Positions 1 through 8,600 are shown, numbered from the stretch's first letter. The stretch: DNA of 10,403 nucleotides from Beroe ovata (GCA_946803715.1 CAMPET010000318.1:4234-14636); one strand, 5' to 3'. Notes: generated by a model not told the origin, from the sequence alone. Numbers and translations: made by a program.

Positions 1-42
<42 letters not shown>
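1..42. repeat. (AAT)14 microsatellite
   Basis: Fourteen uninterrupted AAT trinucleotides open the window and decay into AT-rich sequence after position 42. The repeat may continue to the left, outside the window. Confidence 0.98.
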
Positions 43-413
43 TAAATAAGGTTATCATGATTTGAAAATGTTCTCTAAAGTTGGCTTTAAGCTATTTAGT
101 GATTTTTCGTGGCAGATGCTTTTTACTTGTCTTTGACTTGATCCCTTTCTATTTTTCCTTCATTTAAATAGTCATCTCAATGGTGGCTATTGGCAACTAA
201 TTGATATGGTTTACTGCTAAGAATCAGTGGTTTGAACTGTTGGTGACACATCAATCATGACCAGTTCATATTTACCATGCATCAATCCACTCAGTTTAAG
301 TGTTTGTTGATCACTTATTTAATCATTTGCAAATATTTCTTGACTTCAACCTTGTTAGTAAAGATTTTACCCTCATTGATGTGAACCAATAATCATATAA
401 TCTATGTGCAGCT
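43..413. other. AT-rich stretch upstream of first exon
   Basis: No convincing coding block is visible on either strand. The stretch ends in TATGTGCAG just before the ATG at 414, which resembles a splice acceptor. It may therefore be a 5' intron or the promoter and 5' leader of the gene that follows. I see no clear TATA box that would decide between these. Confidence 0.4.
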
Positions 414-609
414 ATGGCAAGACGATTGCTAAATCGTGGACCAAGAGCAAGAGGACGGGGAGGCAGTGCTTCTGCTTCCGCTCACACCAGACTCTCTAGT
501 TCACAACCAGTCTCAGCACAAACTGCACCAGCTCAAACTACACCAGTGCCAGCCACTCAGCCACCAGCTACATCAACCATCAATGCAACAGTTCAGCCAA
601 CACAGACTG
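414..609 (+). CDS. Exon 1 of unrecognised gene (start exon)
   Basis: ATG at 414 opens MARRLLNRGPRARGRGG, followed by an Ala/Ser/Thr/Gln/Pro-rich low-complexity tail. The proposed donor is ACTG|GTCAGT after 609, phase 1. Read unspliced, the frame stops at 635. An overlapping +1 frame from 436 is also open to 642 but is Gln/His/Leu-rich and has no supporting splice partner. Confidence 0.6.
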
Positions 610-3600
610 GTCAGTCTCTATTCAAAAACCATTGATCAATGATATTGATAATATCACCAGAGTATATCCATTGAATTATAAATTTGAATTATAAATTTGA
701 CAGCACAACTAAAAGCTATAATTTTCTTCAGTCATAAAAGCCGTCACTTTTAACAAGGATCACCCAAGTATATCAAGGATATGTTCACTTACCATGGGTT
801 CACACCAAGGCTAAAGACCCCAGAGCCTATCATTCATGGGACTCATGATCTCCAACAACCTCCCAACTCATATCAAATAATGACTCATTTAGAAAAGTCA
901 TAGCATCCCTGTTTCCAATTCAGAAACTCAAACTGACTAGATGAATTTCAAGCCATTAGTGCTTTCATTAGGCAAAATATCGCTATCATTTCTTTTGCTC
1001 ACTTTTTCACACCGCTTCTTTTAATCCAAGCTCAATGTGATGAATCCAATTCAATTTTCAGTTGAACATAAACTTCGCATGTTCAAGACCTCCAAATTGG
1101 TAAAGTACAGAGCCAATGCTAGGAAAATCAAGGATGAAGTTGTTAAAAATGGATTGTAAGTCCATCATTGTTATATGTAAGCAATGTTATGTATGTAATT
1201 TACATACATTTACGACCCCCTGGTGAACCCCCCTGACGATCACTTTCTGACCTTATTTGACCCCCTCTTTACTCTGGTGACTAACTTGTGAACCCCTGCT
1301 GACCACCTGGTGAACTCCCTGTCACCCCATATGACCACTTTTTGTCCTGCTTGGGTATTGAAATGATCAGTTAACTCATTCCAGAGTATAATCATTCCAG
1401 GGTAAGTTTGACCAGGAGGAAGGCATGCTATTCCTCTGGCAAGTAGGGGGGATGCAACATGCATTAATGTCAGTATTTGGAAAAATCCCAAAACTGACAT
1501 TGACATTAATGCACATTAATGCACATTAATGCACTTAAATGCACACAAATTGAACTAATTCTGTACCACTTTTTGACCTTTTCTTCCACTTCATGTATTT
1601 GACAGATACTATCTGTTGCTCCCGCCTCCCAATTCAAGAGTGGTATCTGGTGCAGTGGTGCTCCCAACTCGAGAAGTAGTATTAGTAGTTACCGTACCAA
1701 CACAAGAAACAGCATCGTTAACTACCTAGTCCAACTCAAGAAATAATGTTCCTAGCTCCCAACTCAATAAGTAGTATCTTCAGCTCCCAAATCAAGAAGT
1801 AGTATCTATTATTCTATTATACCTAAAGCACCGGCCAACCGTATTCGTAGCCCCCCATTCCCAACTCGAGAATTACCTAATACCTGTAGCCCCCAAATAA
1901 TATAATAGCCTCAAGAATTGGAAAAGTGTCTCTAACTCTAAAGTCAGGAAGTATTTTCCAGTGATGTCATATACCTAGCTCATGATATCCCCTTATGATA
2001 GTCGTCTATAAGCCCATGAGTCTCCTAGAATCTGGTGGTAGTTTACCAACCCTTCTGGTTCTATGAGGTCCTCCTGACGGGCTCCTGTATCCCCTTATGT
2101 TGGCTGATGATTTTCTATGGCCCCTATCGGTTCTAAAGGGTTCTATCCACGGTTATTTGTGTCGCCTCATGGCTCCATAAGGTCCTGTGCGACCATTTGA
2201 GAATCATTATGATTCCTGATGGTCTGTGATGACAGCTTATGGTTCCCTATTTGGTCACTGATGATCATGGATGTTCCAACTAGAGAAAAAGTATCAGTAA
2301 TCGATGTTCCCAATTCGAGAAGTGGCATCTGTGGCTTGAATTGCTCTCATAGTCATCAGTCGGGCTTAAAATCAACGTAGGTCGGGGACCGTGTTGTGCG
2401 CGATTGGTTTTTCATTCTCATTTGGGACTTAGATGAGCTGAAGTTCTTGATATTCTCACTTAGATAAACATGTGTATTAATGTCAGTATTTCGAAAAAAC
2501 GCGAAACTGACATTGACATTAATGCACATTATTGCACATTAATGCACATTATTGCACATTAATGCACGTTGCATCCTCCCCGGCAAGTATCCCTTTGTGC
2601 AAGTCACTTCATCTGAGCCACAACTAATGTTTCTAGCACAGATGTTGTACACCAGGCACAAGATCTGGGGAAAATCTGTGTGTATTGTCCCCTTGTGGCG
2701 TGGCTGTGCTGGCCGATGTCACAGGAACAGCACATATGTGTAATCATTAACTGTGTTTTCTATAATGTACTCACTGGAAATCCTTTCAGTAATATGAATG
2801 AGGCATTACGTACCCTGAGAGAAAACGGGCAATCATTCTCCTGCTCCACGGCGTACAACTTAAAACACCTGCTGTTTGTTGACGTCGTAAGTATATTATA
2901 ACAGCTTAATTGCACATTAACAATGATAGCAAATCCAACAGGCACTATAAGTGACTGCATTATTCCATTGCTCTTTAAACATACTCTGCCATCTTATGGA
3001 CATTAATATCACCTATGATGAACCTATTCCACTTTTTTCCATATCCCTGGAATGTAGTACAGTAGAAGGCAGTCTAGGTTAGCATTTGCATCCTTTCTGG
3101 TGTCCTGAGATGATTTTGATTGCCCATTCAGGTTAGTCCCAATGAACTGGATGACGTAATACGACAATGGATAAGAGGAACTCCTTTCGGTGTTACACCG
3201 AAAATCAGTGTCTTTTTCAAGTTGGTGAACAGCGCGGTACGTTATCTTGTTGTTTGCAATTTGTTCTCGTTCTTATAGCACTTGTTATACTCAAGCAAGA
3301 CCTTTATTGGAGTAACTAGAAAACCCGCCAAGTGGACGTGACACACAACCCATTGGAAAGACAACAGGACGTTACTTTAGAACGACAGCTTAATATGACC
3401 TGTGATCAAGATCCAACGTACTTACTACTTATTTGGAACAATGATTTTATGAGGGAGCACTTGGTCACATGTCGGCCATTGTTCGAATAAGCACAAAAAA
3501 TAGTGCTTGCCCGCTTGTCTGACTTTCTTTAATAGTTTAACTTTGCGTGGCGTATTGAAAATAACATCGTATTTTGCGTGAATCAAAAAGAATAACTGCA

Positions 3601-3911
3601 GAGCAGAAGCAACAACTCAAGAGAAATTTGACCATTGCTCGAATCAGAACCTACTTGCATTCGTTCCATCAACGAATACTAGCACGTTATCAAAGCACCA
3701 TCATCAAAAATGAGCTCCCAGTTCACTATTAAAGTAGTAGCACGTGTCCATGTCAACGCGTACTTAAAATCAGCACGTACATTTCGTTACGGATAACCGG
3801 ACAGACAAACTAACAAGCATATTATAATATAGATTCCTGCCCACTTATCAGGCTCGCCGTATGGTTGCTGACCCTGGGTATTCCCACAGGGTGGAAAACC
3901 TCATTGGGGAT
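414..3911 (+). CDS. Unrecognised multi-exon protein, five exons
   Basis: Five blocks join in one frame: 414-609 (ends phase 1), 1062-1155 (ends phase 2), 2790-2886 (phase 0), 3132-3236 (phase 0) and 3852-3911 (phase 0). Each has an AG acceptor and a GT donor, and several donors are strong (GTAAGT after 1155, 2886 and 3911). The 184-residue product has an Arg/Gly-rich basic start (MARRLLNRGPRARGRGG), a Ser/Thr/Gln/Pro-rich linker to about residue 65, a Lys/Arg-rich helix-like part at about 66-97, and then a globular-looking part with motifs LKHLLFVDVV, DDVIRQWIRGTPFG and ISVFFKLVNSARRMV. I do not recognise the family. The basic N-terminus would suit a nuclear protein, but that is inference. 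The end is unresolved: it may read through to a stop at 4046, splice to an unseen exon, or splice into the downstream transposase exons. The match of five phases and splice sites is the main evidence that it is real. Confidence 0.62.
610..1061. other. Intron 1 of unrecognised gene
   Basis: This is the non-coding stretch between the GTCAGT donor and TTTTCAG acceptor. It contains a perfect 13-bp tandem pair GAATTATAAATTT at 673-698. Nothing else of note is seen. Confidence 0.5.
673..698. repeat. 13-bp tandem pair
   Basis: GAATTATAAATTT occurs twice head to tail with no mismatch (673-685 and 686-698), inside intron 1. Confidence 0.9.
1062..1155 (+). CDS. Exon 2 of unrecognised gene
   Basis: The acceptor is TCAATTTTCAG at 1061 and the donor is GATT|GTAAGT after 1155. 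It enters in phase 1 and leaves in phase 2. It encodes a strongly basic stretch, beginning VEHKLRMFKTSKLVKYRANA and continuing Lys-rich, probably helical. Confidence 0.62.
1191..1207. repeat. Short palindrome
   Basis: GTATGTAA-T-TTACATAC is a perfect inverted repeat with 8-bp arms around one base. It sits just before the C-rich degenerate repeat block. Confidence 0.8.
1213..1352. repeat. C-rich degenerate repeat related to 5951-6141
   Basis: Variants of GACCCCCTGGTGAACCCC recur several times (1215, about 1258, 1277, 1288, 1301). GATCACTTTCTGACCTTATTT is also present; its near-identical form GATCACTTTATGACCTTATT is found on the minus strand inside the small inverted-repeat element at 5951-6141. 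This looks like a decayed copy of the same family. Confidence 0.6.
1438..1445. repeat. Left target-site duplication GGCAAGTA
   Basis: This is identical to 2582-2589 on the other side of the 1136-bp element. The next base outward on each side differs only partly, so the duplication is 8 bp. Confidence 0.85.
1466..1545. repeat. Hairpin plus ATTAATGCAC repeats, left module
   Basis: The hairpin 1466-1501 pairs AATGTCAGTATTTGG with a right arm ending ACTGACATT (13 of 15 positions). It is followed by GACATTAATGCAC and repeated ACATTAATGC units of about 11 bp. The same module recurs at 2479-2567 in the same orientation. Confidence 0.8.
1620..1920. repeat. Degenerate minisatellite, GCTCCCAACTCGAGAAGTAG
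   Basis: Variants of CTCCCAACTCGAGAAGTAGT recur at about 1626, 1661, 1729, 1757, 1784 and 1857; the clearest neighbours (1757, 1784) are 27 bp apart. Two more copies lie at about 2276 and 2308. The block is within the 1136-bp transposon. Confidence 0.7.
1960..2270. repeat. Degenerate CCTTATGGT/TTCCTGATG repeat block
   Basis: Short motifs such as CCCCTTATG, TCTATG, CTATGGC and ATGGTTCC recur without a clean period. It looks like a decayed tandem array in the transposon interior. No coding frame of note is seen. Confidence 0.4.
2479..2567. repeat. Hairpin plus ATTAATGCAC repeats, right module
   Basis: The hairpin 2479-2514 has arms AATGTCAGT and ACTGACATT. Alternating ACATTATTGC and ACATTAATGC units follow, up to the right terminus of the transposon. 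Confidence 0.8.
2582..2589. repeat. Right target-site duplication GGCAAGTA
   Basis: This is the exact direct copy of 1438-1445 flanking the other end of the transposon. The lack of mismatches suggests insertion was not ancient. Confidence 0.85.
2790..2886 (+). CDS. Exon 3 of unrecognised gene
   Basis: The acceptor is ATCCTTTCAG at 2789 and the donor is GACGTC|GTAAGT after 2886. One base completes the codon split in exon 2, then 32 codons follow (NMNEALRTLRENG ... NLKHLLFVDV). It leaves in phase 0. Confidence 0.65.
3132..3236 (+). CDS. Exon 4 of unrecognised gene
   Basis: The acceptor is GCCCATTCAG at 3131 and the donor is GCGCG|GTACGT after 3236. It is exactly 35 codons, phase 0 at both ends. 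It includes SPNELDDVIRQWIRGTPFG and ISVFFKLVNSA. The mix of charged and hydrophobic residues looks like a folded domain. Confidence 0.66.
3237..3851. other. Intron 4 of unrecognised gene
   Basis: This is non-coding sequence between GTACGT and TTATCAG. It contains a dispersed repeat copy at 3410-3523. No alternative exon with good splice sites was found. Confidence 0.5.
3410..3523. repeat. Dispersed intronic repeat, copy 1
   Basis: It shares with 7186-7302 the ordered blocks GGAGCACTT-GTCACAT, CCATT, ATTAGCAC/AATAAGCAC and TGCTTGCCC-TTGT-TGAC. It is an old copy of an unidentified repeat that sits in introns of two different gene models. Confidence 0.6.
3852..3911 (+). CDS. Exon 5 of unrecognised gene
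   Basis: The acceptor is CACTTATCAG at 3851 and the donor is GGGGAT|GTAAGT after 3911. It is 20 codons, phase 0 at both ends (ARRMVADPGYSHRVENLIGD). If the donor is not used, the frame stays open to a TGA at 4044-4046, adding 44 codons of less protein-like sequence. Confidence 0.6.
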
Positions 3912-4090
3912 GTAAGTTTCAATTATCAGTTAAACTTGTCCGGTGTCGGACAAATTGTCCCTTTTCCCATGGGTGTATGTGTTCATTCAACCATATGTTC
4001 GTTTAAGTTCAGGTTTACACAGGTCATCCCAATTAAAGGAATATGATAGAAGCAGGAAGAACAAAGATTGTTTGTTTGGTTTTTAGACAC

Positions 4091-4096
4091 AATAAA
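4091..4096 (+). promoter_or_regulatory. Possible polyadenylation signal AATAAA
   Basis: AATAAA lies 45 bp after the read-through stop at 4046, with GTTGTTTG soon downstream. This would suit 3' end formation for the upstream gene if exon 5 is terminal. A single hexamer in AT-rich DNA is weak evidence. Confidence 0.35.
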
Positions 4097-4684
4097 GCAG
4101 TTGTTTGCTATCCAGCTAAATAGGGAACATGTGTTGGTTTGGACTTTTCAGCAGTAGTGGTGTTGAGTTATTTCACAGCCAATACACAGCCACATCAACC
4201 GAAAAACAAATCAATTCAAAAACATCACTGCCGCAAGCATCTATATTCAGAAAGCATTGTTTGTATCATATTATATTAGTTAGGGGTTGGGACATGATTA
4301 ATGGGAAAATCATTGCAACCACAATATTTTTGCACCAATGTGTTCCTAAGGGTGTCTATAAACACCTCTGAGTTTACTCAATTCCGACTCGAGGTGGAAG
4401 TTGGTCATTTTCGGTTGGGCGTGACTTCGGATGATAGATTGCTTGAATCAGCTTGAATTGCTTACTCACTCGAAGCGCGTCACCCGATGTTAGAGTTGCC
4501 ACAATAGTCAAAGACTGGATAGCATAGTAGTGTTTTTGCCTGTGGATCAAAGGTTTAGTATTCCTCTATATTTTGGTCAATCGATTGGGTCGTTCTAGCT
4601 AGTGGGCTTGAATCGAGTCACGACCAGCCTAGGCGGTTATTTGGACACTGTGAAGTCAATTTCACTACCTACATGGATGATAGT

Positions 4685-4760
4685 ACACATTCAGTGCCCT
4701 CATCTGCCTCCAAGCTCTCTTAAGAAAAGTAGAAAAATTTACCCACGCTCGACCACGCCC
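4685..4760. repeat. Internal direct repeat, copy 1
   Basis: It matches 4830-4909: ACACATT-AGTGCC, TCTGCCTC/TTTGCCTC, TAAGAAAAGT-GAAAAATTT and CTCGACCACGCCC in the same order and orientation. Confidence 0.75.
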
Positions 4761-4829
4761 TTGATTATCTCGTTACACTGACCAAATAGCAACTTGATTC
4801 CATGTCCTACCCCACTTAGCCGATGACTA

Positions 4830-4909
4830 ACACATTTTAGTGCCATTATTTGCCTCTTTATTTCTTTTCTAAGAAAAGTTGAAAAATTTTCCCACACTCG
4901 ACCACGCCC
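4830..4909. repeat. Internal direct repeat, copy 2
   Basis: This is the second copy of the 4685-4760 repeat, about 145 bp downstream. Its end overlaps the inner edge of the right inverted arm (GACCACGCCC). Confidence 0.75.
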
Positions 4910-5563
4910 ATCCGAAAATGACCAACTTCCACCTCGAGTCGGAATTAAGTAAACTCAGAGGTGTTTATAGACACCCTTAGGAACACATTGGTGCAAAAAT
5001 ATTGTGGTTGCAATGATATTCCCATTTGCCTTCCCACCCCTAGCTAATATACTTATTATCATTTATTTAAAATGAAATACTTCATACTATGAATGATATC
5101 CCATCGAGCTATCAACTTTTATGATTAATTTGTAGTGTGAAATTGTTGCTAGTTTTCAAGTTTTTATGTGGATAATATAATAATTCAAATCTCTGATTGT
5201 AACTCTGGAGTATCGCGATGAAATTTGGAGGTCAAGTTGATATCGACAATTAGTATTTCTCAGCCATCTTGACACTACTAGAGACTTAAATTTTTCCGCA
5301 AAAACTTACAGCAAATATCTGCTAGACCTACAAATTCCATCTGAATACTTCAAACTGAAAGCTTTATTTATAACATCTATTTTCGTCCATTCTGTGACAC
5401 ACTCTGTAATCTGTATCACTAATTATGTTGTCTAATTCTTCTGTATTGTATATCAGATTTCCCTCGTTCATCAGTCATCGCAGTATTCTTCACTTGCCTG
5501 ACTTCAAAAGGAAAGAACTCACTTGACTTGCCAATATGTTTGAATAGGATTATAAACTGCCTA

Positions 5564-5641
5564 ATGTCGTTTTACATGGAAGTCATACTACCAGCACTGT
5601 CATCAGAAAAAAGTTCATGGAAATTTCTATGCGATTCAAAG
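5564..5641 (+). CDS. Transposase exon 1
   Basis: It encodes MSFYMEVILPALSSEK then SSWKFLCDSK. The donor is CAAAG|GTTATG, phase 0. In this family an FL motif lies about ten residues before the first zinc-ribbon cysteine, and joining 5641 to 5801 recreates exactly that spacing. The frame is open further upstream to about 5428 and downstream to 5713, so this could be an internal exon. Confidence 0.65.
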
Positions 5642-8600
5642 GTTATGATTGATGCAATTTGCAATGCTCGCAGTGATACTTTGCAGTCAATCTTGGGATA
5701 TGTCATATGGTGACCATTCCTCAGTTACCCTAACCGCTAATCGTTATCCATTTAGACTTGCGCAAAGAAAGCAGTTTTTAGCAAAATAACATAATTTCAG
5801 ATATTTACTGTACCTTGGTGTCCCAATTGTTCGGTTGAACTGGAATATGACTTTGACGACGACATATTTGTTTGTATTAAATGCAGGTACTGTTTCTTCA
5901 ACGTCATTTGTTCACCAGGTACTCCGGAAACAGTACAAATTATGTTCATGTGAAAGTATATCAATGACCCCCTGGTGAACCCCTTCCGACCCTATTCATG
6001 TAAATCAATGGGCATGCTCCCAGCCTGCACCCTGAACGCCCTCTAAATAAGGTCATAAAGTGATCACCAGGGGAAGAAGGGGATCACCAGGGGACAGAAG
6101 GGGATCACCAGGGGACAGAAGGGGTAATTGATATACTTTCATACGACCCAAATTATATTTGATATTAGATAAGCTAATATCATCCTTTTCAGGTGCACCA
6201 TTCATTTGGAAACTGCTATCTCATCGCTCAATAAATTCTCTGGATCATTTAAACAAATGCTGATAATATTGTATGGGCTTTCTTGTGACTCAACAGGTTA
6301 GTGGGGATAATGCACCCATGAATGTGATGAGCTAAGAAAGTATGGAAAGTATGGAAAATATGAGCACAGGCTGGGGCAAATATTTGTCCATTGTCGCAGT
6401 GTGTGTGGATTGTGGAAGTGGAATCACAATTTTTTGTGTTTTCGCGTAAACATAGGCATTGTGGTTTTCTGTGATTGAGGTTCTCTGGGACTCATAAATC
6501 TCGATTTTTGACCTCGATACTTGCCCGTGATAATTGAGCACAGTTCTTAACATGGTTCCTCCTGCCAGCCTGGGCAGCTCAACAGTCGGTCTTCGCCAAA
6601 GTTGTAATAATGTTTGTGAAAAGTCTCGTTATTGGGAAATGTACAGGCACGTGTAAGAAAGGGGAGTGCCAGGTGGCCCCCTCGGAAAAATGGAATTTCT
6701 TTCAAGGACTTCACCCTTATGAGCAAAACTTTACCTCTGGGGCGCCCACAGACGCCACTTTAAGTGCATAACAAGCATAAAAACGACCATTGCAACTGAT
6801 TTTAATTATAGAAAACTTTAGTCATATTTTGCAAACATCTTCAGATCAAAGGATTTCAGAGGAGGCAGGAGTACACAGGAAGTTTGTGTACGCAGTTCGT
6901 TGTGAGGTTTCGGAGTTAATCCAGGTATTTATCCACCACGGGGTTTACCAATAACCATCACTTCGCATCCTATCGTATCCTCAATTGAGCTGATTTTACT
7001 GGTAGGAATGGCTGTTAGAGAACTCTTCAACTCATCTTGGGGGACATGGTGAAACAGTTGAGATTGATGAAGCTCTGATGGGCCGCAGAAAATATAGGAG
7101 GTACTTCAGTATATACATAGTTAGATTTAACTCACAGCTGCATTCAACACCTTTCGCAATAATTTGGCCGGGTGTATATGTATCCGATTCGACGGACTAC
7201 TACTCGACGGGCTCCCTAGTTCTTTATGGAGGAGCACTTTGTCACATTCCAGCCATTCCTCCAGATTAGCACTGACAGGTGATGCTTGCCCAGTTGTTTG
7301 ACATCTGCTAATCTGTATGGTGCAAACTGCACATATTATCAAAGGCGCATTTCGGCGTAAGTGATACGAAAACAGTGTGACACGATATGAAAAAGGGTGA
7401 CACAATATGAAAAGTGAGGGGGAAACACCCAAAATAGCACATGTTTATACACCGGCTGTAGGTAATATAATTAGCCACGACAACAATCATAATTGTCCCA
7501 GAGGAAAGAGAACAAGGAACCAATGGGTTCTTGGGATGGTGGAGAGAGGCTCGGGTAAAGCAATTTTCAAGACTTTGTCTAGGAGAACTACTCGTGAAAT
7601 GTATCCAATAATAAAGCGTCACATTCTCCCAGGTACAGTTGGGGGAATGCAACGTGTCAGTATTTCGGCAAATGCCAAAGCTGGCACTGACACTTATGCA
7701 CATAATATGTCTGATCTCCTAAAAACTATTTACTCTCTACTCTGATCCGTTTCTGTTTCCTTGTCACGTTTTTGTATCATGTGCCAACATTTCTGACAGG
7801 ATCGATTGTTATGACGGATGAGTGGTCTTCCTACCAGATATTGAGTAGAGACACAGATTATGATCATCGAACCGTGAGTAATCGTATTGGCCCCATGTAT
7901 TCTAGGAATATTTTTACCTCACTAATTTTATACGTCGAAAGATGTTGACTCTGTCAGCACAATTGAAATCATTCATAAGAGCGAGAATTAACTTTGAATT
8001 TAGGGAGGATACCGTTCTCTAACTAACATGAACCCGTGCTCAAATGTTAATATTTTCTTGTGTCCAGGTGAATCATTCCATCAGTTTTGTGAACCAAGAC
8101 GGTGATACAACAAATACGATTGAAGGTACTTGGAAACATTTTCGCCAAGAGCTCCACACAACCGGGTTAGTTGACCCTCTTTTTCATTATTCAACCACAT
8201 GGCCTTTGTTATCATACATAGTTTGGCGAGTTGCACCATGATGCTGTAATTCTTTGCACCAAATCCACGAAGTGCCATAGGTCGCAAAATTGGTTGTTGG
8301 TTGCGTAAGGCGCCAAGGGAAACTAAAAGCTAGTTCACAAGCATGTCACCCTCGCGCGTCAGAATTTTAAATTAAATTAGAGAACAATTCATGCGCGTTT
8401 TAGGGCTGCCGCGAATAGTGAGATGTCGTTCCTAAGTTAAGTCACATTTCTCATTTCGGCAAGTGTAATATGACCGGAAAGAGAATATTTGAGAGTCAGC
8501 TTGAAGAGAGATTATTGAAATGGAGCCTTCTTTACCGCGGATATACATGCCTTTGAACTTGCTCTGCTTTCTTTAAAAGTGCTAAAATCCTTAGAGCGAG

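Larger units (their letters stand above)
1446..2581. mobile_element. 1136-bp non-autonomous DNA transposon, 8-bp TSD
   Basis: The exact direct repeat GGCAAGTA lies immediately outside both ends (1438-1445 and 2582-2589). The left end reads GGGGGGATGCAACATGCATT and the reverse complement of the right end reads GGGGAGGATGCAACGTGCAT, giving short terminal inverted repeats. Eight- to nine-bp duplications with GG-starting termini are typical of Merlin elements. hAT also makes 8-bp duplications, but this target lacks the usual hAT nTnnnnAn pattern. There is no transposase-like frame inside. Both ends carry the same hairpin plus ATTAATGCAC repeat module in direct orientation, and the interior is degenerate minisatellite. 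It sits in intron 2 of the unrecognised gene. Family assignment to Merlin is inference; the element boundaries are directly visible. Confidence 0.85.
4272..5051. mobile_element. 780-bp MITE-like element with ~150-bp inverted arms
   Basis: The left arm 4272-4423 and right arm 4899-5051 are near-perfect inverted copies. Shared blocks include GCAACCACAATATTTTTGCA, GTGTTCCTAAGGGTGTCTAT, CCGACTCGAGGTGGAAG and TTGGTCATTTTCGG. The outer ends read TATATTAGTTAGGGGT against TATATTAGCTAGGGGT. Both ends are flanked by, or begin with, TATA, so a TA target duplication is possible but cannot be told apart from the terminus. The interior has an ~78-bp direct repeat (4685-4760, 4830-4909) and no transposase. 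It is a non-autonomous DNA transposon of uncertain superfamily. Confidence 0.85.
3912..5563. other. Gap between the two plus-strand gene models
   Basis: It holds the read-through tail of exon 5 (to 4046), the AATAAA at 4091, the 780-bp inverted-repeat transposon at 4272-5051 and about 500 bp of AT-rich sequence. The open frame starting at 4129 runs straight into the transposon arm and is not supported as a gene. Confidence 0.5.
5887..6192. other. Transposase intron 2
   Basis: A 306-bp intron, most of which is the small inverted-repeat element at 5951-6141. Confidence 0.7.

Noticed and set aside
1240-1506. 88-codon minus-strand open frame
   Set aside because: It crosses a C-rich degenerate repeat, the target-site duplication and the transposon end, so it is chance openness across a junction of repeats.
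2552-2743. 63-codon plus-strand open frame
   Set aside because: It starts inside the right end of the 1136-bp transposon and lacks splice-site support.
4129-4371. 80-codon plus-strand open frame
   Set aside because: Its second half is the left arm of the 780-bp inverted-repeat element and its first half has no splice partner in a matching phase.
5550-5650. Alternative terminal exon for the upstream gene (acceptor AATAG, phase 0, ending MRFKGYD then TGA)
   Set aside because: Phase fits exon 5, but the 33-codon openness is not beyond chance and the block overlaps the better-supported transposase exon 1 in another frame. Kept only as a possibility that transcripts could settle.
6061-6120. CRISPR-like array of GGGGATCACCAGGGGACAGA units
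   Set aside because: The units are directly adjacent with no spacers, inside an inverted-repeat element of a eukaryotic intron.
6332-6553. 73-codon minus-strand open frame
   Set aside because: It lies in transposase intron 3, with no family match and no splice context.
7127-7432. 101-codon minus-strand open frame
   Set aside because: It lies wholly within transposase intron 5 and overlaps a dispersed repeat. No splice or family support.
7308-7703. 131-codon open frame on the minus strand, the longest in the window
   Set aside because: It is antisense to transposase exon 6, whose plus-strand product clearly matches the Merlin family, and to intron sequence and a hairpin relic. Its composition (Cys, Ser, His, Phe rich) does not look protein-like.
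8470-8556. Short frame MTGKRIFESQLEERLLKW... on the plus strand
   Set aside because: It looks helix-like but is only 28 codons, without a nearby donor, and lies inside the last transposase intron.
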